A DNA stretch of 64,000 bases from UBA1858 sp965227695. Its GTDB lineage: Bacteria; Pseudomonadota; Gammaproteobacteria; UBA4575. Below are positions 54,595 through 62,768 of the stretch, piece after piece; position 1 is the stretch's first letter; every line of letters begins with the position of its first letter. A model generated the notes under the pieces. The model did no database searches and was not told the origin of the DNA. It saw nothing but the letters and a program-made list of their open reading frames with translations. The position numbers and the translations under genes were made by a program. Location: positions 1,798,001-1,862,000 of the forward strand of contig OZ245760.1 of assembly GCA_965227695.1 (NCBI GenBank), given 5' to 3'.

Positions 54595-55284
54595 CTAAAC
54601 TGACAGATAACTACTGATTTTTTCCGCATCCACTTCTTCCCTGCTGTTTTCAAAGATAATCTGGCCACTCTCTATCACCAGGATCCGGTCTGCCACCGCA
54701 AGTGCAAAATGCAGCACCTGCTCAGACACGATAATTGTGATGTCACGCATTTTTCTGATTTCATTCAGTATGTTGGCAATATCTTTTATAATCGATGGTT
54801 GAATACCCTCTGTTGGCTCATCGAGCAAAAGCACTTTAGGATTTGTTACAAGCGCCCGGGCAATCGCGAGTTGCTGCTGCTGACCTCCTGATAAATTCCC
54901 CCCCTTTCGATGACGCATTTCATGTAACACTGGAAACAGGGCAAATATCTCATCCGGTATTTTCCTTGATTTGGAATTTTCCATGCCTGTTTCGATGTTT
55001 TCCTGTACTGAGAGGGTTGGGAATATCATTCTCCCCTGTGGAACATAAGCGATGCCTTCATAGACTCTTTGATAGCTTTCCATATTCGTCAGATTATTGC
55101 CATCAATGGAAATTGTACCTTCGCTAACCGGAAGTATTCCAATTAATGATTTAAACAGCGTGGTTTTACCCATTCCATTCCTGCCCATGATTGCCAAAGT
55201 CTGATTATTGTCCGCCGTGAAAGACAAGTCTTCGATGACTTTGCTCTGGCCGTAGGAAACATTAATATTTTCTACATTTAACAT
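54595..55284 (-). CDS. urtE: Urea/short-chain amide ABC transporter ATPase E
   Basis: 229 residues. Walker A GRNGMGKTT, signature LSGGQQQQLAIARAL, Walker B VLLLDEPTEGIQP and GIAYVPQGRMIFPTLSVQEN match the LivF/UrtE subgroup of branched-chain-amino-acid-type importers. It pairs with UrtD in the ATPase heterodimer. Substrate specificity is set by UrtA; see the formamidase cluster for context. It is the last gene of the operon and is followed by a perfect hairpin. Confidence 0.92.
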   Translation of the reverse strand: MLNVENINVSYGQSKVIEDLSFTADNNQTLAIMGRNGMGKTTLFKSLIGILPVSEGTISIDGNNLTNMESYQRVYEGIAYVPQGRMIFPTLSVQENIETGMENSKSRKIPDEIFALFPVLHEMRHRKGGNLSGGQQQQLAIARALVTNPKVLLLDEPTEGIQPSIIKDIANILNEIRKMRDITIIVSEQVLHFALAVADRILVIESGQIIFENSREEVDAEKISSYLSV

Positions 55285-55317
55285 TGACTAATTCCTTTAA
55301 TAAATGACGATAACAGA

Positions 55318-56070
55318 TTAATGGCCAAGGTAGACTTCGATAACTTGCTTGTTTGACTTCACTTCAGCCATGGGACCTTCTGCTAACAGCTTGCCCTGAT
55401 GCAAGACTGTGACTTTACTCGCAATTTTTTCAACAAAGTCCATGTCATGTTCAATGACTATCACACTGCGGCCCTGGCAAATACGCTTCAATAATTCAGC
55501 GGTCTGATCTCTTTCACGCACACTCATCCCTGCAACAGGCTCATCCAGCATAAGTAATTCCGGGTCCTGTATCAGTAACATGCCAATTTCAAGCCACTGT
55601 TTCTGACCATGACTTAACAATGAAGCTTCCATTGACAGAGAATCTTCAAGAAAAATTTCTTTTGCAATACGACGGATTTCTTTATCTATTTCTATTGTGG
55701 TATTGAAGAATATTGCACTTATGACATTGCGTGCCTGCGGATAAGAGACCTCAAGATTTTCATATACTGTCAGATTTTCATAGATCGAGGGAGTCTGAAA
55801 CTTTCTGCCTACGCCTGCATGTACAATTTGATGTTCAGACATTTTTGTCAGTTCATGATTCTTGAATTTTATATATCCGCTGCTGGCAGTCGTTTTTCCA
55901 CATATCAAATCAAGCAAAGTTGTTTTACCGGCTCCATTAGGACCTATCACGACTCTTAGCTCATTCTTGTCAACATACATGGTGACATTGTCAACTGCCC
56001 TGAATCCATCAAAAGAGACTGTCAGATCTTCGATGCTAAGAACATAATCTGTATTACTCCCTTCAGCCAT
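55318..56070 (-). CDS. urtD: Urea/short-chain amide ABC transporter ATPase D
   Basis: 250 residues. Walker A GPNGAGKTT, signature variant LSHGQKQWLEIGM, Walker B LLMLDEPVAGM and the switch His in VIEHDMDFV match UrtD/LivG. The LSHGQ signature replaces LSGGQ, as is usual in this subgroup. It lies 33 bp from both neighbours, on one transcript with urtABCE. Confidence 0.92.
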   Translation of the reverse strand: MAEGSNTDYVLSIEDLTVSFDGFRAVDNVTMYVDKNELRVVIGPNGAGKTTLLDLICGKTTASSGYIKFKNHELTKMSEHQIVHAGVGRKFQTPSIYENLTVYENLEVSYPQARNVISAIFFNTTIEIDKEIRRIAKEIFLEDSLSMEASLLSHGQKQWLEIGMLLIQDPELLMLDEPVAGMSVRERDQTAELLKRICQGRSVIVIEHDMDFVEKIASKVTVLHQGKLLAEGPMAEVKSNKQVIEVYLGH

Positions 56071-56102
56071 AGTTAATTCCTCTTATATCCGTCAGACAAT
56101 TA

Positions 56103-57239
56103 TTAATTGGGGGTTTTATTTTTGATTAGTGGTATTTTGTCAGCAAAGGACGCTGTTTCCTTCCCGGACTTGAACGAAGTTTTGATTTTTTCATAAATCC
56201 CTGCCAGTCCATTGGGAAATAGCATCACCACGCTTATGAAAAGCGCCCCCATTAAAAACAGCCACAATTCCGGGAAACTTTCAGAGAAAAGAGTTTTTCC
56301 ATAATTAACAAGCAAGGTTCCATAGATAGCACCGATCAGGCTCATTCTTCCACCAACCGCGGCGAATATGACCATTTCAATAGAAGGTACAATGCCAACA
56401 AAAGACGGGGACATGAATCCGACCTGCAGTGTAAACATGGCACCTCCGATGGCAGAAAATGCAGCAGCGACACAAAATATGAATATTTTGAAATTAGCCA
56501 CGTCGTAACCTGAGAATCTTACTCTGTCTTCCTTATCTTTAAGGGCGAGCAATAATTTCCCTACCTTACTCTTCAGGATATAGCGTCCGGCCAGAATGCA
56601 TAAGGTCAGCAAAAACAGGTTGATGTAATAAAGAATATATTTCGCCGAGTCATCCCGAATATCCCAGCCATGCAGTGTTCTTAAGTCTGTAATACCATTG
56701 ACTCCACCGGTTAACCCCTGCTGACCAATGATGAGTATCGTTAAAATTGCCGCAACAGCCTGAGTGATGATAGCAAAGTAAACACCGCCAACACGTCGTT
56801 TAAACATTGCCGCACCAATGATATAGGCAAAGATCGTGGGTACTGCAATGACTGCAATCAGGGTAAAGGTAAAACTTTCAAAAGGCACCCAGAACCAGGG
56901 AAGTTCAGTTAATTGATTCCAGTCCATGAAATCAGGGATACCCGGTGTAGACTGAATGGCGGTTGTTTCTGGATCGGATGCTTCCAGTTTCAGGAACATA
57001 GCCATACAGTAACCACCAAGACCAAAGAATATCCCCTGTCCAAGACTTAGAATACCACCATAACCCCAGCACAGAACAAGGCCCATGGCGACAAAAGCAT
57101 AGGTCAGATACTTCCCGACCAGATTCAACCTGAATATATCCAGAAACAAAGGCAATAACACACCAAGAAAAACCAGGAGTATCGCTAAAGCTACAATATC
57201 GGTTCGCTCACCAAACATTCTTTTGATTACGATTCCCAT
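56103..57239 (-). CDS. urtC: Urea/short-chain amide ABC transporter permease C
   Basis: 378 residues with about nine membrane helices of the LivM type. GYGGILSLGQGIFFGLGGYC is the conserved N-terminal helix pair; GVYFAIITQAVAAILTIL and VFSGYDVANFKIFIFC-type segments follow. It is slightly longer than LivM, typical of UrtC, because of an inserted loop (residues ~85-120) holding a PGIPDFMDW segment. It forms the channel with UrtB. Confidence 0.92.
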   Translation of the reverse strand: MGIVIKRMFGERTDIVALAILLVFLGVLLPLFLDIFRLNLVGKYLTYAFVAMGLVLCWGYGGILSLGQGIFFGLGGYCMAMFLKLEASDPETTAIQSTPGIPDFMDWNQLTELPWFWVPFESFTFTLIAVIAVPTIFAYIIGAAMFKRRVGGVYFAIITQAVAAILTILIIGQQGLTGGVNGITDLRTLHGWDIRDDSAKYILYYINLFLLTLCILAGRYILKSKVGKLLLALKDKEDRVRFSGYDVANFKIFIFCVAAAFSAIGGAMFTLQVGFMSPSFVGIVPSIEMVIFAAVGGRMSLIGAIYGTLLVNYGKTLFSESFPELWLFLMGALFISVVMLFPNGLAGIYEKIKTSFKSGKETASFADKIPLIKNKTPN

Positions 57240-57253
57240 CGCTGTTTTACTCC

Positions 57254-58186
57254 TTATTTTCTGACTTTAATTGAGAACAAACCTTCAGGCCTGATCATTA
57301 AAATGATGATTACTGTCAACAAGGTAAGCACTTTGGCCATTGATCCTGACAGGAAAAACTCCATGATGGACTGAGCCTGTGCAATCGAAAATGCAGATGC
57401 AATGGTTCCCAGCAGACTTGCCGCGCCTCCGAATACAACAACCAGGAATGTATCGACAATATAAAGCGACCCACTAGTTGGCCCGGTGGATGCAATAGTA
57501 GTGAATACAGCGCCAGCTATTCCGGCAATCCCGCAACCAAAGGCAAATGTGTAGCGGTCGACTTTTTGTGTATTAATCCCCGCAGCACCACTCATTACAC
57601 GGTTTTGTGTAGTAGCACGTATACGCAATCCCCAGCGCGATTTATTCAGCATATAAAATACAGTCACCGTTAATATAAAAGTTACCAGCACTACGAGCAT
57701 CCCGTTAATAGGGATTTCTATAATATCTGTCAGTTGATATGAACCGAGTAACCAGTCCGGCAGGGTTGGACTGACTTCTCTGGCGCCAAATGATGATCTG
57801 AATATCTGTTGCATAATCAGGCTCAGACCCCAGGTCGCGAGCAATGTATCTAAAGGTCGCTTGTAAAGATGCCGGACGATTCCCAGCTCGACCAGGTAGC
57901 CAACGATAAATGCGACTAAAAATGCCAATATAATCGCCAGGAAGAAGTAATAATCCATGAATCCCGGCATATGTTTCACTGTGAGTGTAGAAATTAAATA
58001 TGTTGTATAAGCGCCAATTGTAAGAAACTCTCCATGAGCCATGTTAATGACTTGCATTTGACCAAATATAATTGCAAGTCCGAGTGCCATCAGCAGGAAC
58101 ACACAGAACAGACTTAATCCTGAAAATCCTTGCATTGCGAATATAGCGCCAAGCTCAGATGCAGAGTAATCAGAAAACATTATCAA
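57254..58186 (-). CDS. urtB: Urea/short-chain amide ABC transporter permease B
   Basis: 310 residues with eight or so membrane helices of the LivH type. MALGLAIIFGQMQVINMAHG and EFLTIGAYTTYLIST are the conserved N-terminal signature (glycine-rich, NxAHGE); LDTLLATWGLSLIMQQIFRS and FVVVFGGAASLLGT-like helices follow. It lies 14 bp after urtC in reading order and 109 bp after urtA, with a strong hairpin in that spacer. Confidence 0.92.
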   Translation of the reverse strand: MIMFSDYSASELGAIFAMQGFSGLSLFCVFLLMALGLAIIFGQMQVINMAHGEFLTIGAYTTYLISTLTVKHMPGFMDYYFFLAIILAFLVAFIVGYLVELGIVRHLYKRPLDTLLATWGLSLIMQQIFRSSFGAREVSPTLPDWLLGSYQLTDIIEIPINGMLVVLVTFILTVTVFYMLNKSRWGLRIRATTQNRVMSGAAGINTQKVDRYTFAFGCGIAGIAGAVFTTIASTGPTSGSLYIVDTFLVVVFGGAASLLGTIASAFSIAQAQSIMEFFLSGSMAKVLTLLTVIIILMIRPEGLFSIKVRK

Positions 58187-58207
58187 TCTCCTTATTTATA
58201 TATCGGG

Positions 58208-58264
58208 TTGTATGATCGAGTAATGACCATGTTGTAAATCTCATTGCCACTACTCGATATACAA
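58208..58264 (-). other. Intercistronic stem-loop between urtA and urtB
   Basis: The arm TTGTATgATCGAGTA (58208-58222) pairs with TACTCGATATACAA (58251-58264) to give a 14-bp stem with a single bulged G and a 28-nt loop. It is the only clear structure in the 109-bp gap. Such hairpins commonly stabilise the upstream mRNA or terminate partially, so that binding protein (urtA) is made in excess over the permeases. The role is inferred from position. Confidence 0.55.
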
Positions 58265-58294
58265 ACTAATGCTGCTATGTTGCTAACTTAATGT

Positions 58295-59521
58295 TTACTG
58301 ATAGCCTTCAGGGAATGGATTCGGCTCAATGAGTTCAGATTCCCAGATAACATCAAATTGACCATCTGCCCGTGCACGACCAATGCGGGTTTTACTCCAT
58401 AAGTGGTGGTTACTATCATGGATACGTACATAACCTTCCGGTGCAGTGTCAAGCTCAATACCATTGGAAGAAACAGCTATTTTATCTATGTCAAAACTGC
58501 CCGCTTTTTCAACAGCCGCTTTCCACAACCATGGACCAAGGTATGCAGCCTGTGTGACATCACCAATCACACTGTCTTCACCCCACATTTCCTTAAAGGC
58601 TTTAACAAATGCCTTGTTGTTTTCATTATCAAGACTTTGGAAGTATTTCATTGCCGCGTAGAACCCTTCAACGTTTTCGCCGCCAATACCCAGCATTTCG
58701 TCTTCGGTCACGGAAATGGTTAATAATGTCCATTTATCGGATGTGATACCGGCTGCTTTTAACTGCTTGTACCAGGAGACATTACTACCACCAACCACAA
58801 TACTGTAAATAACATCAGGCTTCTTTAACTTGATTTTATTAATCAGCGAACCAAAGTTGGTATGTCCCAACGGATAGTATTCTTCACCGACAACTTTCCC
58901 GCCAAGAACATTTTCAATGTGCTTACGGGCGATTTTGTTGGATGTACGGGGCCAGATATAGTCAGAACCAATAAGATAGAACGTTTCTGCACCCTTGGTC
59001 TTGTGCACCCAGTCTAGACCGGCAATGATCTGCTGTGTGGCTTCCTGACCTGTGTAGATCACATTTTTTGACTGCTCCAGTCCTTCGTAAAACGTCGGGT
59101 AATAAAGCATGCCATTTTCCTTTTCAAATACTGGCAATACTGCTTTCCTGGAGGCAGATGTCCAGCACCCAAAGACTGCAGCGACCTTATCATTAACAAG
59201 CAATTTCCTGGCCTTCTCGGCAAACGTTGGCCAATCACTTGCTCCATCTTCCTGGATTACTTCAATTTTGCGACCAAGAACGCCACCCATATCATTAATC
59301 TGTTTGATCGCAAGCTTTTCTGCTTCAACAGAGCCTGATTCACTAATTGCCATTGTGCCTGTGACAGAATGCAGAATACCTACTGTCACTGTATCGTCCG
59401 TAACCGCAAGTCCCGTAGTATTAACTTCACTCGTAGGATACTTACTGGCATCTGCATGGGTAATCTGCATCAGTGACATTAAAATCACTGATAACAAAAT
59501 ACTTGTTTTACATTTAAACAT
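58295..59521 (-). CDS. urtA: Urea/short-chain amide ABC transporter substrate-binding protein A
   Basis: 408 residues. Signal peptide (ILLSVILMSLMQITHADA), then a type I periplasmic binding fold: VTVGILHSVTGTMAISESGS, AVFGCWTSASRKAVLPVFEK (the ligand-contacting region of UrtA/AmiC/FmdD) and GTETFYLIGSDYIWPRTSN-type segments. It captures urea or short amides in the periplasm. A sigma-54 promoter lies about 43 nt upstream of the ATG, with an inverted half-site pair above it. Operon order urtABCDE on the minus strand. Confidence 0.93.
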   Translation of the reverse strand: MFKCKTSILLSVILMSLMQITHADASKYPTSEVNTTGLAVTDDTVTVGILHSVTGTMAISESGSVEAEKLAIKQINDMGGVLGRKIEVIQEDGASDWPTFAEKARKLLVNDKVAAVFGCWTSASRKAVLPVFEKENGMLYYPTFYEGLEQSKNVIYTGQEATQQIIAGLDWVHKTKGAETFYLIGSDYIWPRTSNKIARKHIENVLGGKVVGEEYYPLGHTNFGSLINKIKLKKPDVIYSIVVGGSNVSWYKQLKAAGITSDKWTLLTISVTEDEMLGIGGENVEGFYAAMKYFQSLDNENNKAFVKAFKEMWGEDSVIGDVTQAAYLGPWLWKAAVEKAGSFDIDKIAVSSNGIELDTAPEGYVRIHDSNHHLWSKTRIGRARADGQFDVIWESELIEPNPFPEGYQ

Positions 59522-59572
59522 TGTTTACCTCTCCAAAATTGATTAAACATTTATGAAAACTTCACACCACAC

Positions 59573-59591
59573 TTTGCAACTACAATGCCAA
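59573..59591 (-). promoter_or_regulatory. Sigma-54 promoter of urtA
   Basis: On the minus strand TTGGCATTGTAGTTGCA matches YTGGCACGRNNNTTGCW: the -24 element TTGGCA and -12 element TTGCA are intact, with GG and GC separated by exactly 10 bp. Transcription should start near 59564, giving a leader of about 43 nt to the urtA ATG. Sigma-54 control with NtrC-type activation is common for urea and amide uptake. Confidence 0.75.
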
Positions 59592-59648
59592 CTACGTTTT
59601 TATGCGCTCAATAAAGTATCCAGAGAAATTTTATTTTTTATATATATT

Positions 59649-59705
59649 TTTACGCACTAATTACTGCAATATTATTATTTTGCTTTTCTTATAATAGTGC
59701 GTAAA
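59649..59705. promoter_or_regulatory. Inverted TTTACGCACTA pair upstream of urtA
   Basis: TTTACGCACTA (59649-59659) is exactly inverted as TAGTGCGTAAA (59695-59705), 35 bp apart. The pair is centred about 100 bp upstream of the -12 element, where enhancer-binding proteins of sigma-54 bind. The core GCACTA equals an NtrC half-site, but NtrC dyads have only a 3-bp gap, so this is a different arrangement or a different protein. Confidence 0.6.
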
Positions 59706-60033
59706 TGTGTCAGCTATCCATGATCATCGATTAGAAACCAATAAAAACATCCAGGCACGAAATTACTATCCGCTAATGCAATCTTTTAATGCATAAATTT
59801 AATAATTATTTAAACAAGAGTTTCTATGATTAAGCAGATAGTCAACACAGGCAAGATAACCAGCACAATCACCTTGACTTAAAATAATTGACGTAAAGAG
59901 TTACTAGTTTATGTGGCGAGGTACCTGGCAGTTGCAGGAATTATTTCAATAATGATTCAATTCTAACAATCGGAACATTAAATTTTATGTAAGCATTAAA
60001 GATTAATATTAGCAGCAAGACGACACGCGCAAA

Positions 60034-60321
60034 TTATTGATTATAGTCTGGTGACTTTTGCGCTATGTAGCAGGATGCGTTCTGGTCAATAATTTTTTTG
60101 ATCGTTGAACAGTGCCATTTACCATTTCGCGGCGTTGGCTTATTATTACTATTTAAATAATCACATATCTCCTGCAGTATCATCCCGCTGCGTCTCATGC
60201 ACAGTATTTCACTGATAATCTTCTGCTGCTCAACATCAACCATATGATATCCATAGCCTGAGATTCTCCAGCCAAAACGTATTCTTCTTGCATTGAGATG
60301 ATCTTTCTTGTAGTTGCGCAT
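60034..60321 (-). CDS. Orphan recombinase-type DNA-binding protein
   Basis: 95 residues. RFGWRISGYGYHMVDVEQQK and SGMILQEICDYLNSNNKPTP, then RNGKWHCSTIKKIIDQN, match the Recombinase domain of large serine recombinases (GYxxVPxExxxV..., LNxxGIPTPRGGxW..STVRxIL), which contacts DNA. The catalytic resolvase domain and its serine are absent. No coding remnant of that domain is found beside it, so it is a stand-alone DNA-binding protein or a decayed fragment. It is 26 bp after fmdB on the same strand. No clear ribosome-binding site. Confidence 0.65.
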   Translation of the reverse strand: MRNYKKDHLNARRIRFGWRISGYGYHMVDVEQQKIISEILCMRRSGMILQEICDYLNSNNKPTPRNGKWHCSTIKKIIDQNASCYIAQKSPDYNQ

Positions 60322-60347
60322 AACGTGAAAGAGATGGAAGCAATTGA

Positions 60348-60662
60348 CTAATGACCGAGCATCCAGGGACGACCATTGGCAGGTGACTGCAACTTGGTTG
60401 ATTGATTACTGGAAGAATGCCCATGATTGCATGAATGTCCGCATACATGTTTTTTCTTACGCTGTGGCTCATGTGCACTTTTTTCATTCCGCGCCCATGC
60501 GTTCCTGTTACTGGCACTCATTAGTGCAAGTGATGGAGCCGAGATAATGCGTGTCGCAATAGTGCCGCATGTAGGACAAAAACAATCATCATTCCTCTTG
60601 GCTATTTCAGTTTGATAAGAGAAATTTCCATGTGTCTCACAGCTATATTCATAAATCGGCAT
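60348..60662 (-). CDS. fmdB: FmdB-type zinc ribbon protein
   Basis: 104 residues. MPIYEYSCETHGNFSYQTE and CFCPTCGTIATRIISAP form the FmdB zinc ribbon, though the first knuckle has only one cysteine (SCETHG) against the usual CxxC. A C-terminal extension adds a second Cys/His-rich patch (KKHVCGHSCNHGHSSSN), which may bind metal. FmdB-like proteins are associated with formamidase regulation in Methylophilus and are widespread elsewhere. GGGAG precedes the ATG by 7 nt. It follows fmdA at 41 bp. Confidence 0.85.
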   Translation of the reverse strand: MPIYEYSCETHGNFSYQTEIAKRNDDCFCPTCGTIATRIISAPSLALMSASNRNAWARNEKSAHEPQRKKKHVCGHSCNHGHSSSNQSTKLQSPANGRPWMLGH

Positions 60663-60703
60663 TATCTCGCTCCCTGGCTTTGCTATTTACTTGAATTTAA
60701 ATA

Positions 60704-61930
60704 TTAACTGGTCAATGCCAGATCTTCAGTGCCCGTGACAAATTTGGTTGGTCCTTCTTCTTTGATACTTATATCAAAGTCAAAGATGCCAGTTGGCAAC
60801 CAAAGAGTCGAACAGGCATTTGGAATATCAACAATGCCACTGATATGTCCTTCGACCGGTGCGGTACCGAGAATTGCATACCCTTGTGCTCCGGTAAATC
60901 CAAACTTTTTCATGTATTCAATGGCATTCAAGCATGCTCTGCGATACGCAATATGTGGATCCAGGTAGTATTGCTCACCATCTTCATCAACTGAAATTCC
61001 TTCAAATATCAGGTAATCTGAATAATCAGGATCAATTTTACTTGGTTTGAATATTGGGTTCACTACGCCATATTTTTCCATGCCGCCCTTGATAATATTT
61101 ACCCGGATATCAAGATATCCTGCCATTTCTATCGCACCACAGAAGGTAATTTCACCATCACCCTGTGAAAAATGAATATCACCCATAGAAAGGCCTGCAC
61201 CATCAACATAGACAGGAAAATATACTGTCGATCCTCGTGACAGATTTTTAATATCACAGTTACCACCATGCTCTCTGGGTGGGACTGTACGTGCTGCTTC
61301 TGCAGCCGCTTTGTCACGGGCTGCACCTGACAAAGACCCCATTAACGCTGTATCTGCATATGGAAGTGCTGCTAATGGTGGCACGCGATCCGGATCCGTA
61401 TTAACAAGTTTTGTTTCACGTTTATTCCATTCGGCCAGTAGTTCTGCTGAGGGTAAGCAGCCTATTAACCCAGGATGCATGGTACCCGGGAAGCTAACGT
61501 GGGGAATATGTCTTGATGACGCCCATACACCACTGAAGTCCCAACATGCTTTTCTGGCTTCAGGGTAGTGTTCTGTAAGGAAACCACCGCCATTTTCTCT
61601 GGCAAAAAATCCTGTGAAGCCCCAGGCAGATTCCGGTAACACACCCACATCAAGTATATCCACGACCAGCAGATCACCGGGTTTCGCACCTTCAACCCCA
61701 ATGGGCCCACTTAAATAATGTACTTTAGTGAGGTCAACATCTCTTATATCGTTTGCACTATCATCATTTTTAATTTGCCCACCGGTCCAGTCAATGCATT
61801 GCACACGAAATTCATCGCCCGGTTTCACTGTCGATGAAAATGGTATGTCTGGGTGCCAACGATTATGAAGCACATCGGCTTGCTCTTCTGGTGTTTTGTC
61901 GATGCTGACTTCAATCAAAGTTTCTATCAT
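60704..61930 (-). CDS. fmdA: Formamidase (acetamidase/formamidase family)
   Basis: About 408 residues. HNRWHPDIPFSSTVKPGDEF, VQCIDWTGGQIKNDDSANDI and DLTKVHYLSGPIGVEGAKPG closely match Methylophilus formamidase and its homologues; DIHFSQGDGEITFCGAIEM is the conserved metal- or substrate-site region. It hydrolyses formamide (and sometimes short amides) to formate and ammonia. ATG 61930 is preferred: GGGAG lies 9 nt upstream. A sigma-54 promoter and an inverted half-site pair lie upstream, as for urtA, so both are probably nitrogen-regulated together. Confidence 0.92.
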   Translation of the reverse strand: MIETLIEVSIDKTPEEQADVLHNRWHPDIPFSSTVKPGDEFRVQCIDWTGGQIKNDDSANDIRDVDLTKVHYLSGPIGVEGAKPGDLLVVDILDVGVLPESAWGFTGFFARENGGGFLTEHYPEARKACWDFSGVWASSRHIPHVSFPGTMHPGLIGCLPSAELLAEWNKRETKLVNTDPDRVPPLAALPYADTALMGSLSGAARDKAAAEAARTVPPREHGGNCDIKNLSRGSTVYFPVYVDGAGLSMGDIHFSQGDGEITFCGAIEMAGYLDIRVNIIKGGMEKYGVVNPIFKPSKIDPDYSDYLIFEGISVDEDGEQYYLDPHIAYRRACLNAIEYMKKFGFTGAQGYAILGTAPVEGHISGIVDIPNACSTLWLPTGIFDFDISIKEEGPTKFVTGTEDLALTS

Positions 61931-61978
61931 TTTAATTACTCCCATTAGCTTCAATTAGTACAAGTAACTCTTCCTTAC

Positions 61979-61996
61979 GCACTAAATATGCCAACT
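61979..61996 (-). promoter_or_regulatory. Sigma-54 promoter of fmdA
   Basis: On the minus strand TTGGCATATTTAGTGCG carries a complete -24 element (TTGGCA) and a -12 element with one change (GTGC for TTGC). GG and GC are separated by 10 bp. The predicted start near 61968 leaves about 38 nt to the formamidase ATG. The -12 region also includes a copy of the TTACGCACTAA motif seen further upstream. Confidence 0.65.
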
Positions 61997-62070
61997 TAAT
62001 GAACTGCTTTAGATATCAATCATTTATATTTTGTTTAAGATAAATACAGGCCGTATGACGCGTCATTTAT

Positions 62071-62107
62071 GCACTAATTAAGGAGAAATACTGTGTCTTT
62101 TTAGTGC
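62071..62107. promoter_or_regulatory. Inverted GCACTAA pair upstream of fmdA
   Basis: GCACTAA (62071-62077) is inverted as TTAGTGC (62101-62107). Measured between GCACTA cores the gap is 25 bp, ten less than in the urtA pair, that is, one helical turn. The centre is about 108 bp above the -12 element, matching the urtA geometry. The same activator probably binds both. Confidence 0.6.
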
Positions 62108-62133
62108 GATAGAATTAAGTATTGTGAGGATAA

Positions 62134-62757
62134 TTATCTGCGTAATATGGATTCAAGCGCACTTATGGAATTCACCGAAATATCAAGGTCTCTCAGTAAA
62201 CCATCGTGCATCGCGTAAATTAAACCATGCACGGTAAGCGGTTGGTTATGCTCCCAGGTATTTTTAACAATCGAGGTATTACATACATTAATTACCTGTT
62301 CAATCACATTGAGCTCACTTAAACGGTTATAACGCGCTTCTTCATCCAGAACAGACAACTCTTCTTCGTGGAAGCGTGCTACATCCATTATATGCCTCAA
62401 CCAGTTGTCAATGAGCCCATGCTGTCGGTTTTCCATGGCAGCCGCAATTCCACCACAACCATAGTGACCACATATAATGATATGTTTGACTTTAAGCACT
62501 TCTACAGCAAACTGGATAACAGACAGGCAGTTTAAGTCAGTATGGACCACCATGTTTGCAATATTACGATGGACAAACAATTCACCAGGCTGCAATTTAA
62601 CAATCTGATTGGCAGGCACCCGGCTATCTGAACAGCCGATCCACAGGTATTGTGGTGTTTGCTCCCGGGATAAGTTCGCAAAAAATTCAGGCGAGTTATC
62701 TGTAATCTCTTTAGCCCATCGTCTGTTATTTTCAATTAATTTATTTAAGGTATCCAT
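62134..62757 (-). CDS. can: Beta-class carbonic anhydrase
   Basis: 207 residues. Zinc ligands and the Asp-Arg dyad are present: WIGCSDSRVPANQ (Cys, Asp, Arg) and GHYGCGGIAAAM (His, Cys). The sequence resembles E. coli Can (CynT2). It interconverts carbon dioxide and bicarbonate in the cytoplasm. The start is 11 bp from the stop of the upstream DUF3754 gene, so they share a transcript. Its link with the nearby amide genes may be only positional. Confidence 0.93.
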   Translation of the reverse strand: MDTLNKLIENNRRWAKEITDNSPEFFANLSREQTPQYLWIGCSDSRVPANQIVKLQPGELFVHRNIANMVVHTDLNCLSVIQFAVEVLKVKHIIICGHYGCGGIAAAMENRQHGLIDNWLRHIMDVARFHEEELSVLDEEARYNRLSELNVIEQVINVCNTSIVKNTWEHNQPLTVHGLIYAMHDGLLRDLDISVNSISALESILRR

Positions 62758-62768
62758 AATTTGTATTA

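Larger units (their letters stand above)
59522..60033. other. Upstream region of urtA
   Basis: About 510 bp without a gene. The proximal half holds the sigma-54 promoter and the inverted half-site pair (listed separately). The distal half (59710-60033) is AT-rich and I see no further feature, apart from possible binding sites that cannot be resolved by eye. Confidence 0.5.

Noticed and set aside
59649..59705. A canonical NtrC dyad
   Set aside because: The half-sites match but the 35-bp gap does not. I see no 3-bp-spaced GCAC-N7-GTGC element in the region.
60034..60321. Insertion sequence or integron at the recombinase-like gene
   Set aside because: No catalytic domain, no terminal inverted repeats and no target duplication are visible around it.
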